DNA from: CADEED01 sp035765415
Lineage (GTDB): Bacteria; Pseudomonadota; Gammaproteobacteria; Steroidobacterales; Steroidobacteraceae
Direction: 5' to 3'
Assembly (NCBI GenBank): GCA_035765415.1
Contig: DASTXR010000006.1
Coordinates: 1-64,000 of the forward strand
Length of the DNA stretch: 64,000 nucleotides
Shown: piece by piece, positions 33,112 to 41,204 of the stretch
Numbering within the stretch: position 1 is the first letter of the stretch
Layout of the letters: each line of letters starts with the position of its first letter
Program-made: the position numbers and the translations under genes
Notes under the pieces: generated by a model
The model's input: only the letters and a program-made list of their open reading frames with translations
What the model was told of the DNA's origin: nothing
Database searches by the model: none

Positions 33112-34413
33112 ATGGCCGATCTAACCACCACGTTTCTCGGCATCAGGTCCCCCAACCCGTTCTGGCTGGCCTCCGCGCCGCCGACCGACAAGGCATACAA
33201 CGTCAATCGCGCATTCGAAGCGGGCTGGGGTGGCGCGGTGTGGAAAACGCTGGGCGAGGACCCGCCCATCGTCAACGTCAACGGCCCCCGCTACGGCGCC
33301 ATCCACGGCAACGACCGGCGCGTTTTCGGGTTCAACAACATCGAGCTCATCACCGACCGGCCGCTCGCCGTGAATCTCGCCGAGATCCGGCAGATCAAGC
33401 GCGACTGGCCCGACCGCGCGCTGATCGTGTCCGTCATGCTGCCGATGAACGAGGCGAGCTGGGCGAAGTACGTGCCCATGATCGAGGACACGGGCGCCGA
33501 CGGCCTCGAGCTCAATTTCGGCTGTCCGCATGGAATGAGCGAGCGCGGCATGGGCTCGGCCGTGGGCCAGGTGCCGGAGTACATCCAGCAGGCCGCCGCG
33601 TGGTGCAAGAAGTTCGCGCGCGTGCCGGTGATCGTGAAGCTCACGCCCAACATCACCAACATCCTGCCGGCGGCCAGGGCCGCGAAAGACGGTGGCGCCG
33701 ACGCGGTGTCGCTCATCAACACGCTGAATTCCATCATGCGCGTCGACTACGACTCGCTCACTATCTACCCCGCCACGGACGGCAAGGGCTCGCATGGCGG
33801 CTATTGCGGGCCGGCCGTCAAGCCCATCGCGCTGCACATGGTCGCGGAGATCGCGCGCTCACGCGAAACCCGCGGACTGCCCATCTCCGGCATCGGCGGG
33901 ATCACCGACTGGCGGGACGCCGTCGATTTCCTCGCGCTGGGCGCCACCACCGTGCAGGTCTGCACTGCCGCCATGGTCTATGGCTTCAAGATCATCGACG
34001 ACCTGGTCGACGGGCTCGACCACTACCTGGACGGCAAAGGCTTCGCCTCGGTGGCCGAGCTCACGGGCAAGGCCGTTCCCAGCGTCACCGACTGGCAGTA
34101 CCTGAACCTCAATCACGTGGACAAGGCCTTCATCGACCAGGATCTGTGCATCAAGTGCGGCCGGTGTTACATCGCCTGCGAAGACACCTCGCACCAGGCC
34201 ATCACCGCCACCGTGAACGGCGCGCGGCATTTCGAGGTCATCGACGCCGAGTGCGTGGGCTGCAATTTGTGCGTCAGCGTGTGCCCGGTGGAAAAGTGCA
34301 TCACGATGCGGCCCATGACCAGCGGAGTCGATCCGCGCACGGGGCGCGCGATCACCGACGTGAAAGCCGACTGGACCACGCACCCCAACAACCCGGGGCG
34401 CAAGAGCGCCTGA
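33112..34413 (+). CDS. preA: Dihydropyrimidine dehydrogenase subunit PreA
   Basis: 433 residues, ATG one base after the preT stop. The flavin-binding dihydroorotate-dehydrogenase-like barrel (LTTTFLGIRSPNPFWLASAP, VIVKLTPNITNI, ISGIGGITDWRDAVDF) is followed by two ferredoxin clusters, CIKCGRCYIACE and CVGCNLCVSVCPVEKC, in the last 90 residues. Pairs with PreT to complete reductive pyrimidine breakdown with the enzymes upstream. It ends the operon and converges on the PKS operon; the two transcripts meet at a small hairpin (34418-34445). Confidence 0.93.
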   Translation: MADLTTTFLGIRSPNPFWLASAPPTDKAYNVNRAFEAGWGGAVWKTLGEDPPIVNVNGPRYGAIHGNDRRVFGFNNIELITDRPLAVNLAEIRQIKRDWPDRALIVSVMLPMNEASWAKYVPMIEDTGADGLELNFGCPHGMSERGMGSAVGQVPEYIQQAAAWCKKFARVPVIVKLTPNITNILPAARAAKDGGADAVSLINTLNSIMRVDYDSLTIYPATDGKGSHGGYCGPAVKPIALHMVAEIARSRETRGLPISGIGGITDWRDAVDFLALGATTVQVCTAAMVYGFKIIDDLVDGLDHYLDGKGFASVAELTGKAVPSVTDWQYLNLNHVDKAFIDQDLCIKCGRCYIACEDTSHQAITATVNGARHFEVIDAECVGCNLCVSVCPVEKCITMRPMTSGVDPRTGRAITDVKADWTTHPNNPGRKSA

Positions 34414-34417
34414 AGCG

Positions 34418-34445
34418 CGAAAGGCATGCGGCCTACAGCCTTTCG
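34418..34445. terminator. Candidate bidirectional hairpin between preA and the PKS operon
   Basis: CGAAAGGC (34418-34425) pairs perfectly with GCCTTTCG (34438-34445), an eight-base stem with a 12-base loop that contains the KS stop codon. It lacks a long T-tract, so it is a weak intrinsic terminator at best. It is the only structure between the convergent operons. Confidence 0.4.
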
Positions 34446-35689
34446 ACGCAGACGGCGGTGTTGATGCCGCTGAACCCCAGACTCATTTTCACGGCGCGCT
34501 GAATGGCGTGATCCACGGGTTGCCGCGCCCAGTTGAAGGAATCGTCCATGGGTTCGTCGAAGTTGCGCATCGGGTGAAGGCGGCGCGCGCGCATCTGCAG
34601 CAGCGTCGCGACCATTTCCACGGCGCCCGCGGCGCTCAGGCCATGGCCGACCAGGGACTTGGTGGCGTTGAGATAGGCATGTTTGAGCCCGCAATGCTCG
34701 ATCGCTCTCAATTCGGTGGTGTCGCCCAGCGACGAGCCCGTGCCGTGCGGGTTGATGTAGTCGATAGCCTCGGGCGCAAAGCCCGCTTTGGCCAGCGCCT
34801 TCTGCAGCACGCTGACTTCACCGTCGAAGGACGGGTTCGGATTCCGGTTGGCGTCCATCTGCACCCCCCATCCCGCCACGCGCGCATACGGGTCCGTTGC
34901 GCGCCGTGAAGCGGTGGAGGCGCGTTCCACCACCACGGCGCCGCTGCACTCACCGAAGATGAAGCCATCGCGGCGTTTGTCGAATGGCCGGCACGCGCGC
35001 TCGGGCTCATTCGCGAACACATCGGAGCCCATGGCGCCGATGGCGCGAAATCCCTGGCATTCCCAGTAGGAAAGATCCATGAGCGCGCCGAGCGCGATGC
35101 ACACGTCCACCTGGCCGGACTCGACTGCCTGGATTGCATGGATCACGGCGAGTTGTCCGCTCGCGGAGGCGCCGCCCAGCGTATAGGCGAGCCCGCGGAT
35201 GCCGAACACCTCGGTGCACATGCCGCACACATCGCTGTCCATGAAGGACAGGCCGTACGTCGGGCGAAGGAACGGCAGGCGTCCCCGGAAAGTTTCGTGG
35301 GTGAGCGTGAGCTCGCGCTGCTGGAAGTTGGATCCGCCCACCACCAGGCCGACACGTGCCGGATCGACATCACCCAGGCGCGCATCGTTCCACGCTTCGT
35401 GCAAAGTAGTTAGAGCGACCTGCCCGGACAGGGAGGCAGTTCGCACGACGGTGCGCGGAACGATGTCCGGCACTTCGAAAGAAGGAATCTCCGCGCCGAG
35501 AAAGCGCGTGGCGCCCGCTCCGGGTTCCGCCGCACCTTCGGGCCGGTACTGCCGGCCCGGCCGCTTCATCGCCGCGAAATTGCTGTGCCCGTTCAGCAGG
35601 GCCTCGATGAACCCCGCTTTTCCCTGCCCGATCGCCGAGGTGACACCGACGCCGGTGACGAGGATGGGAGACGATTCAGAGCCGGGCAT
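34433..35689 (-). CDS. Decarboxylating ketosynthase of the beta-branching cassette (Cys replaced by Ser)
   Basis: 418 residues. A free-standing thiolase-fold ketosynthase of the FabF type. The usual active-site Cys is Ser175 (TLGGASASGQ, against TACTSG-type in condensing enzymes), while both catalytic His are kept (NPHGTGSSLGD and KSLVGHGLSAAG). Such KS proteins in HMG-type cassettes cannot condense but decarboxylate malonyl on the donor ACP to acetyl. It overlaps the ACP gene by 14 bases and belongs with the ECH2, ECH1, HMGS genes upstream. It is the last gene of the long PKS operon, converging on preA. Confidence 0.87.
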   Translation of the reverse strand: MPGSESSPILVTGVGVTSAIGQGKAGFIEALLNGHSNFAAMKRPGRQYRPEGAAEPGAGATRFLGAEIPSFEVPDIVPRTVVRTASLSGQVALTTLHEAWNDARLGDVDPARVGLVVGGSNFQQRELTLTHETFRGRLPFLRPTYGLSFMDSDVCGMCTEVFGIRGLAYTLGGASASGQLAVIHAIQAVESGQVDVCIALGALMDLSYWECQGFRAIGAMGSDVFANEPERACRPFDKRRDGFIFGECSGAVVVERASTASRRATDPYARVAGWGVQMDANRNPNPSFDGEVSVLQKALAKAGFAPEAIDYINPHGTGSSLGDTTELRAIEHCGLKHAYLNATKSLVGHGLSAAGAVEMVATLLQMRARRLHPMRNFDEPMDDSFNWARQPVDHAIQRAVKMSLGFSGINTAVCVERL

Positions 35690-35915
35690 GGAGCAGGTTG
35701 ACGAGCTCGCCGATGTTGGTGGCCTTGACCGTCTCGACGAGTGGAATGTTCAACGACAGCGAATCGAGGGTCATCATCACGATCTCGGAGCGGTCGATGG
35801 AATTCGCCCCGAGGTCCTTCAGCGACTCGGTGGGGCGGAACTGGTGATTTTCGAGTCCCGGCACCACTTCCTGCGCATGGCGCGTGACGATTGCAAAGAT
35901 ATCCTGACTATTCAC
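35676..35915 (-). CDS. Free-standing donor acyl carrier protein of the beta-branching cassette
   Basis: 79 residues from GTG 35915, with AAGGAGAA upstream; the longer frame reaching 36413 is a shadow of the ECH2 gene. A typical four-helix ACP with the phosphopantetheine Ser39 in DLGANSIDRSEI. It would carry malonyl, then acetyl after decarboxylation by the Ser-type KS, and hand the acetyl to HMGS. Genes for this ACP, the decarboxylating KS and the HMGS form the standard beta-branching cassette; here they sit side by side. Confidence 0.88.
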   Translation of the reverse strand: MNSQDIFAIVTRHAQEVVPGLENHQFRPTESLKDLGANSIDRSEIVMMTLDSLSLNIPLVETVKATNIGELVNLLHARL

Positions 35916-35938
35916 GATCTTCTCCTTGTGAAAAACGT

Positions 35939-36688
35939 TCAATGGCCGAACAGCGCCTCGATGCGGTCCTTGACCTCGGGGCGATGAAAAGTTCTTTCGT
36001 GCATGACGACTTCCTGCTCGATGACCGCCGGCAGCCCTTCGCGCAACGAGGCGACGAGATGGTCCTTGAGCGTGACGAGCGAGATTCTCGGCTTTTCCGC
36101 GATGTCTTTCGCCAGCGCCAGCGCGTAGGGCATCACTTCGGCGCGCGGCAGCACGGGGAATGGGATGCCGCGTTTCTGCAGCTCCTCGCCGCGATAGGTG
36201 CGCGCCGTCATCATCATTTCTTCCGCCAGGCAGATGCCGAGCTTGCGCGGAAGGATGAAAGTGGCGCCCATGCCCGGCGTGAAGCCGTATTTCATGAAAT
36301 TGGTGGTGTAGATGCTTTCGCGGCTCAGGATCGGAAAGTCGGCGAACATTCCCAGCGCGAATCCGCCGCCGATGCCATGCCCCTGCATGGCGGCGATGAC
36401 GGGAATCGGGCAATTCAATGCCAGGCTGTACAAGTCGACGTCGGTGAATTTTCCCTTGCCGGCCGACAGCAGCAGCAGGCTGTCCTTGGTGCCGCCGCTC
36501 GCGAAGTAGCTGTCGTAACCCGTCAGGATCACCGCCTTGTAGTCCGGATTGGCGCTGATGCTGCCGAATGCGTCGATGAGCCCTTCCGCGATCTCCATGG
36601 AAAACGTGTTCTTGCTGGTCCGATCTTCCATCGTGACCAGCACGATTCCGGCGTCGATTTCCTTGATGTCGATGACCGGGTTGGGCAT
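35939..36688 (-). CDS. Crotonase-fold decarboxylase ECH2 of the beta-branching cassette
   Basis: 249 residues from ATG 36688 with GGAG eight bases upstream, one base after the ECH1 stop. Enoyl-CoA hydratase/isomerase fold with AVILTGYDSYFASGGTKDS, the Gly-rich oxyanion part GHGIGGGFALGMFADF and C-terminal HERTFHRPEVKDR. The GTK Lys and the late His correspond to those of known ECH2 decarboxylases (PksI/CurF group, from memory). It would remove the carboxyl group of the methylglutaconyl-ACP intermediate, leaving the branched enoyl product. Assignment ECH2 rather than ECH1 rests on these motifs and gene order. Confidence 0.85.
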   Translation of the reverse strand: MPNPVIDIKEIDAGIVLVTMEDRTSKNTFSMEIAEGLIDAFGSISANPDYKAVILTGYDSYFASGGTKDSLLLLSAGKGKFTDVDLYSLALNCPIPVIAAMQGHGIGGGFALGMFADFPILSRESIYTTNFMKYGFTPGMGATFILPRKLGICLAEEMMMTARTYRGEELQKRGIPFPVLPRAEVMPYALALAKDIAEKPRISLVTLKDHLVASLREGLPAVIEQEVVMHERTFHRPEVKDRIEALFGH

Positions 36689-36689
36689 G

Positions 36690-37481
36690 TCAGTCTCCAT
36701 CCCAGGGAAACTGGCCGGTCGTGACGAAGCGCGCGATCTTCTGCATGTTGCCGCGGTCGGAGAAAACCTCGAGGTTGGCTTCGAGCGCCCTGGGCCGCGC
36801 ATTCGCGAGGTCGCGGTTCAACGCGTTCATGTAGCGTTTGTAACGTTGTATCGCCGTCCTCGACAGCCGGCGCAGCCGCAGCAGTTTCTTGCGCAGCAGG
36901 TTCTGGCTGTCGGGGGCGAGTTCGTCGACCAGGCCCCATTCCTGCGCGGTTTTCGCGCTGATGGGTTCGGTCATCACCGTCATGTAGTTAGCCTTGGGGA
37001 TTCCCGTGCGGCGGATCAGGAACGGCAGCACACACGCCGGCATCAGGCCGAACAGCAGCTCGGAGAGGCTGAACGTGGCTTTCTCCTCGCAGATCACGAT
37101 GTCGCACGCGGCCACGAAACCGATGCCGCCGGCGTTGGCCTGGCCACGAACGTGCGCGATCGTGATGTAAGGACCGGTGGCGAGCCGCAGCCACAGGTCG
37201 TACATCGGCCCGGGATCCATGGCTTCGACCGTTCCCGTGCTCTCGAAGCTTTTCTGCAGGCCCTTGAAGTCCGCGCCGAAACAGAAGACTTCCGGAGAAC
37301 CTTCGACGACGACGACCTTGACGCGGTCTTCGCATTCATCGAGGGCAGCCGTGAAATCCTCGATCAGCTGCTCGTTGATGGTGTTGTTGGCGTCCGGCCG
37401 GTGAATCTGAATGACGCAGGTGTCATCGCTGACACGAACCTTCAGGGTTTCATAGGCCGGCTCGGTGATTACTGCACCCAT
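36690..37481 (-). CDS. Crotonase-fold dehydratase ECH1 of the beta-branching cassette
   Basis: 263 residues from ATG 37481, overlapping the HMGS stop by 13 bases. Enoyl-CoA hydratase fold: VIQIHRPDANNTINEQLI at the N-terminus, EVFCFGADFKGL (oxyanion loop with catalytic Asp), GQANAGGIGFVAACDIVI and FGLMPACVLPFLIRRTG. It matches the PksH-like group that dehydrates the HMG-type adduct on the ACP. It lies between HMGS and ECH2 in the normal order of the cassette, and its product is the substrate for ECH2. Confidence 0.87.
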   Translation of the reverse strand: MGAVITEPAYETLKVRVSDDTCVIQIHRPDANNTINEQLIEDFTAALDECEDRVKVVVVEGSPEVFCFGADFKGLQKSFESTGTVEAMDPGPMYDLWLRLATGPYITIAHVRGQANAGGIGFVAACDIVICEEKATFSLSELLFGLMPACVLPFLIRRTGIPKANYMTVMTEPISAKTAQEWGLVDELAPDSQNLLRKKLLRLRRLSRTAIQRYKRYMNALNRDLANARPRALEANLEVFSDRGNMQKIARFVTTGQFPWDGD

Positions 37482-38731
37482 TCGTACTTCCTCTGGTACT
37501 CGCGGATCTCCTTCAGGAACAGCGTCGGCTTGCCATGGGTCTTGCGCGCCTTGGGAACGAAATTGGTGTCCAGCACCACGTTGCGCGTGCCGAATTTCAG
37601 CGCGTTGCTGCCGACGAGCAGCTCGTCGTATTCCTCCATGCTGAGCTCGTAGCGGCTGTCGAGCTGTTCTTTCATGCGCATCGAGCGCAGGCGCTCCTGT
37701 CCCTGCTTCGTCGCGACGCCGCTGAAGAATTCCGAGCAGCAACCCGAGCCATAAGAGAAGACCCCGATGCGCTGAGGCTTGTCGAAGTCGCCGTTGGCGA
37801 TGGTGCTGGCGAGCGACAACATGGCCGTCGCGCCCATGACGTTGCCCACGCGCTGGCAGTAGGTCAGACCCGGCTTCATGCGGCGCTCGAAGTCCGCTTC
37901 GATGTCGCCGGGCGTGATGCCCTTGACGTGTTTGCGCATCAGGTTGCGGTGCGCGCCCTTGACCATGCCGCCGAACGGCGTGTGATACGCGAGATAGCCG
38001 AAGGTGCCGCGGTAGTCCGCGCCGCCCACGCGTTTCTGATATTCCAGGAATGCGTTCTCGCTGCAGTCCAGGTAGCTGCGCAACGACAGGTCCGAGTCGC
38101 CCGCCTCGCTGTCGACGGAAGGACGGCAGGTGTCCATCACCTCATAACCGTATGAGCCATGAGCGCCGGGATCGACCTGGAACACGTGCGGCGTTTCACC
38201 GAACAGCATCGCCACCGCGCCCGCGCCGCTGCTCGGCTCCGCGAACGACCACTCCATCGTGAGCGCATCACCGCCCTTCTCGATCATGAAGCGGGAGATG
38301 TCGGTGGCGATCACCAGCGCCTTGGCGCCCGGCGAGACCTGCGCGAGGATGAAGTTGACGGCGTTCTGAAAACCCGCGACCCCGGAGAAACACGCGTTCT
38401 TCACTTCGAACAGCCGGCAGTTGCGATTGAGCCCCAGCAGGTCGTGGCAGTAGGTGCTCATCGACTTGCCGAAATCGAATGCCGATTCGGTGCAGGTGAT
38501 GACCATCTCGATGCGATCTTTCTCTTCGGGGGACAGAGCGTCGATGATGGGTTTGGCGGCGTTGACCGCGTAGGTGATCGGATCCTCGTAGGGCAGCGCG
38601 ACGCTTTTTTCCTTCATGAGGAGGTTGTCGAATCTGCGGCGATCCAGTTTGCGATGCTCGGCAAGCTTGCTGACGTCCAGGAAGGCGGTGCCGGCAAAGA
38701 TATTCATTGCCTCTATTCCAGCTTTGACCAT
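37469..38731 (-). CDS. HMG-CoA synthase-like beta-branching enzyme
   Basis: 420 residues from ATG 38731, the start that keeps the MVKAGIEAMNIFAGTAF opening of the family. HMGS of polyketide pathways adds acetyl from the donor ACP to the beta-keto group of the growing chain. The catalytic residues are Glu82 (TESAFDFGKS), Cys114 (VKNACFSGVAG) and His250 (YLAYHTPFGG), at the same numbers I recall for CurD, the curacin enzyme. Overlap with ECH1 and nearness to the Ser-type KS and donor ACP make the role secure. Confidence 0.92.
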   Translation of the reverse strand: MVKAGIEAMNIFAGTAFLDVSKLAEHRKLDRRRFDNLLMKEKSVALPYEDPITYAVNAAKPIIDALSPEEKDRIEMVITCTESAFDFGKSMSTYCHDLLGLNRNCRLFEVKNACFSGVAGFQNAVNFILAQVSPGAKALVIATDISRFMIEKGGDALTMEWSFAEPSSGAGAVAMLFGETPHVFQVDPGAHGSYGYEVMDTCRPSVDSEAGDSDLSLRSYLDCSENAFLEYQKRVGGADYRGTFGYLAYHTPFGGMVKGAHRNLMRKHVKGITPGDIEADFERRMKPGLTYCQRVGNVMGATAMLSLASTIANGDFDKPQRIGVFSYGSGCCSEFFSGVATKQGQERLRSMRMKEQLDSRYELSMEEYDELLVGSNALKFGTRNVVLDTNFVPKARKTHGKPTLFLKEIREYQRKYEWVQ

Positions 38732-38772
38732 GACAAAGTACCTGTTGTAGTCGAACGGGGAAAAATGGGGAT

Positions 38773-39897
38773 TCAGCCGGCGCGCAGCGCCACCAGCTCG
38801 TCGAGATCGAAATAGCCGTTGTAGCCCTTGAGATAGACCGCGGCGCGGTGCCCGAACAGCACCATCGCGGGTGTCCGGGTTTCGAGCTGCTGGCCGTTCA
38901 TGAGCGAGGACTGCACGGGCGTGCCCACCGAGTACCTGCGATTCCAGTCCGTGACTTTCTCGACGGGATCTGGCGTTCGCGAGGCGGGGTGGTTCACGGG
39001 GCGCAGTTCGTTCGCGAATCTGCCGAGCGCCTCCTCGGTGGTCTGGCGCTTGATCGTCTGGTGGATCCGGGTCAGCACATCGCCATGGCCGATCTCCTCG
39101 AAAGTCACGGGCTCGCCGCGATGGCCCGCGAGCGCCATGAGGTACTGGATGCTTTCCGACCACAGCACCGTGCTCGAGATCTGCTTCGACAGTCCGTCGG
39201 CGATCGCGCCCTTCTCATAGGGCCGGGCAGTCACGTTCGCGATCACCGGTATCTTCGGTGGGGCGAACTCGAAGTCGCGCAGGTATGCGGCGAACTCCTG
39301 CTTCGCCGTTTCCATGAACCGCGAGTGGAATGCGCCGCTCGTCACCAGCGGGTAATACAACATCTTGCCGGACTGGAACAGGTTCTGGGCCGCGGCGATC
39401 TCGTCGACCAGCCCTGAAATGACGATTTGCGACGGCGTATTGTAGTTAGCCAGGTCGATGTTCCTGAGGCCGTTCTTCTGCAGGATCTCTTCGATCTCTT
39501 CCCTGGTTGCGTTGAGGATGGCCGCCATGGCGCCGCTCGGCACCCGGCTCATCAGCTCGCCACGCCGGCGCACCAGCTTCAGGCCGGTTTCGAAGTCGAA
39601 ACACCCCGCCGCCAGCAGCGCATTGAATTCCCCGAGGCTGTGCCCCGCGAGAAAATCGGGCTCCCGGCCGGCATCGGCGATCTTCCTGAAATAGGACAGC
39701 GCGCTGACGACGAACAGCGCCGGCTGCGTGAATTGAGTCTGGATGAGCTCGTTGCGCGGATCCTCCAGGCACAACTCCTTGATGGAATAGCCGAGGATCC
39801 GGTCGGCCTGCTGCGTCAACGCGGGAAACTCGTCGAACAGCGCGCCGCCCATTCCCCGTGATTGCGAGCCCTGACCCGGAAACATGAACACTTTCAT
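38773..39897 (-). CDS. Trans-acting malonyl acyltransferase
   Basis: 374 residues. FabD-like acyltransferase: FPGQGSQ at the start, GHSLGEF with nucleophile Ser87 and TSGAFHSRFM with His191; the GAFHS pattern is the malonyl-type one. The PKS proteins contain no AT domain, so this enzyme must load their ACPs from malonyl-CoA in trans. After the AT fold (to about residue 280) there is an extra C-terminal part of about 90 residues with TRTPAMVLFGHRAAVYLKG and NGYFDLDELVAL. This tail is not part of FabD. It may dock the AT to PKS ACP or KS partners (inference). Confidence 0.9.
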   Translation of the reverse strand: MKVFMFPGQGSQSRGMGGALFDEFPALTQQADRILGYSIKELCLEDPRNELIQTQFTQPALFVVSALSYFRKIADAGREPDFLAGHSLGEFNALLAAGCFDFETGLKLVRRRGELMSRVPSGAMAAILNATREEIEEILQKNGLRNIDLANYNTPSQIVISGLVDEIAAAQNLFQSGKMLYYPLVTSGAFHSRFMETAKQEFAAYLRDFEFAPPKIPVIANVTARPYEKGAIADGLSKQISSTVLWSESIQYLMALAGHRGEPVTFEEIGHGDVLTRIHQTIKRQTTEEALGRFANELRPVNHPASRTPDPVEKVTDWNRRYSVGTPVQSSLMNGQQLETRTPAMVLFGHRAAVYLKGYNGYFDLDELVALRAG

Positions 39898-39924
39898 GAG
39901 AAAAACTCCAAGAGTGATTGATAG

Positions 39925-40206
39925 TTAGGCGAGGACGAAATATCCGTTCTCGATTTCGTTCGTATGCACGCCGGACCCGAGAGCCTCGCCGATGGCGATG
40001 TCGAGACGCCGCAGCAGCGCATCCACGGGCTCATCGGACCGGCGCACCAGCGTGACCACGAGCTGGTGTTTCAGCGCGGCCACCGCCACGCCGTCGATGT
40101 GCGCGATGTTTCCAATGGTGATGTGACCCGAGCGCGAGAGCAGGGCCGTGATGTTCGGCCAGTCCGCGGCGATGTCCGGCTGACCATCGCCAGCGCTTGC
40201 GTTCAC
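39925..40206 (-). CDS. Small conserved-looking protein in the PKS operon, unknown function
   Basis: 93 residues from GTG 40206, overlapping the stop of the acyltransferase-like gene by four bases. It has a hydrophilic N-terminus, a central GNIAHIDGVAVAALKHQLVV segment and a charged helical region (LLRRLDIAIGEALGSG), ending ENGYFVLA. No signal peptide or clear membrane segment. It could be a subunit or chaperone of the condensation-fold protein next to it. I do not recognise it. Confidence 0.6.
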   Translation of the reverse strand: MNASAGDGQPDIAADWPNITALLSRSGHITIGNIAHIDGVAVAALKHQLVVTLVRRSDEPVDALLRRLDIAIGEALGSGVHTNEIENGYFVLA

Positions 40207-41204
40207 GATACGGCTACCTTGGCGCGGCGCCGGACCGTGAACTGCTCGCGCAGTGGTTCCTTGAGACAACCCTGTGCCCATGCGTCCAGCAGCGCGTACG
40301 ACGCCTGCAGGTCTTCGGTCAGCGCCTCGTGAAGCTGGATGGTGAGCGACATGCGGCCGTTCATCGTGAGACATCCCGCTCCCACCGGCTGCGCACGCGA
40401 GATCGCGGGGCCGAAGATCCAGCTCCTGGCGCCCGGCACATTCCAGACTCCGAGGTTCGAGAAAATTCCAGCCCAGCCGTTTTGCGCCGCTGCGCGCTTG
40501 CGCAACTCGCGGCGAATGCCGGAGTGCCCTATCAACCTGCCGAGGTGCAACGCCGTCCACGTGCCCCAGTGACAGTCCCGCTGCCTGAGCCCGTTGATCA
40601 GCGCCTGTAGCTCGACGGGCGATGGATCTCGCTCGATATCGACCGGCAGGAACGACATCTGCAGGAAGTTCTCGGGAACCGAGGGCAGTGCTCCGCGCAG
40701 GTTCACGGGAATCATCCACAACCTGCTGGCGGACGGCGCGGCCAGCTGGGCTGCTACCGCGCGATCGAGGTGAGACAGCAGCCAGGTGTTGACCGTGACA
40801 CCCGCATCCCGCGCCGCCGCGACGATCTCCCGGGTCTGTGCCTCGGTGAACAGCCGTGACGCCACGCGATCACGAACCCGGCGGAATGTGGAGGTGCGTG
40901 TGTGATCGAACCGCCGCCATTTCTGCCGGCGGACCTGTAATGCCGGGAAGACGGCCAGGAGCCCACGCAGCGTGCGGCGCCATGACGGGCGATCGCCCGC
41001 GAGGACCGGCAGCGAATCGAGCCGCAGCCCCTGCTCGCGCAACAGGTGCGCGAGCCCGGACACGCCGTCGAACTTGTCGTGCGGCAGCTCGAACCAGTGC
41101 GGCTCGGCACGAGGCGAGGTGCCCGCCTCGGCATACACGATGGAAATGTCGTCGCCGCAATCGTGCATGGCGGTGAAGCCTGCGGCTACCCAGTCGGTTT
41201 TCAT
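40203..41204 (-). CDS. Condensation-fold acyltransferase (CAT/condensation superfamily)
   Basis: 333 residues. It contains HDKFDG (His42, Asp46, Gly47), the HxxxDG active-site motif of condensation domains, alcohol acetyltransferases and chloramphenicol acetyltransferase, and the expected two-lobed layout with later FSNLGVWNVPG-type and GAGCLTMNGRMSLTIQ strands. It would transfer an acyl group to an alcohol or amine. In this cluster it could release the chain by ester or amide formation, or acylate a tailoring hydroxyl. Overlaps both neighbours by four bases. It is shorter than NRPS condensation domains (about 450 residues), so the substrate is open. Confidence 0.7.
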   Translation of the reverse strand: MKTDWVAAGFTAMHDCGDDISIVYAEAGTSPRAEPHWFELPHDKFDGVSGLAHLLREQGLRLDSLPVLAGDRPSWRRTLRGLLAVFPALQVRRQKWRRFDHTRTSTFRRVRDRVASRLFTEAQTREIVAAARDAGVTVNTWLLSHLDRAVAAQLAAPSASRLWMIPVNLRGALPSVPENFLQMSFLPVDIERDPSPVELQALINGLRQRDCHWGTWTALHLGRLIGHSGIRRELRKRAAAQNGWAGIFSNLGVWNVPGARSWIFGPAISRAQPVGAGCLTMNGRMSLTIQLHEALTEDLQASYALLDAWAQGCLKEPLREQFTVRRRAKVAVS

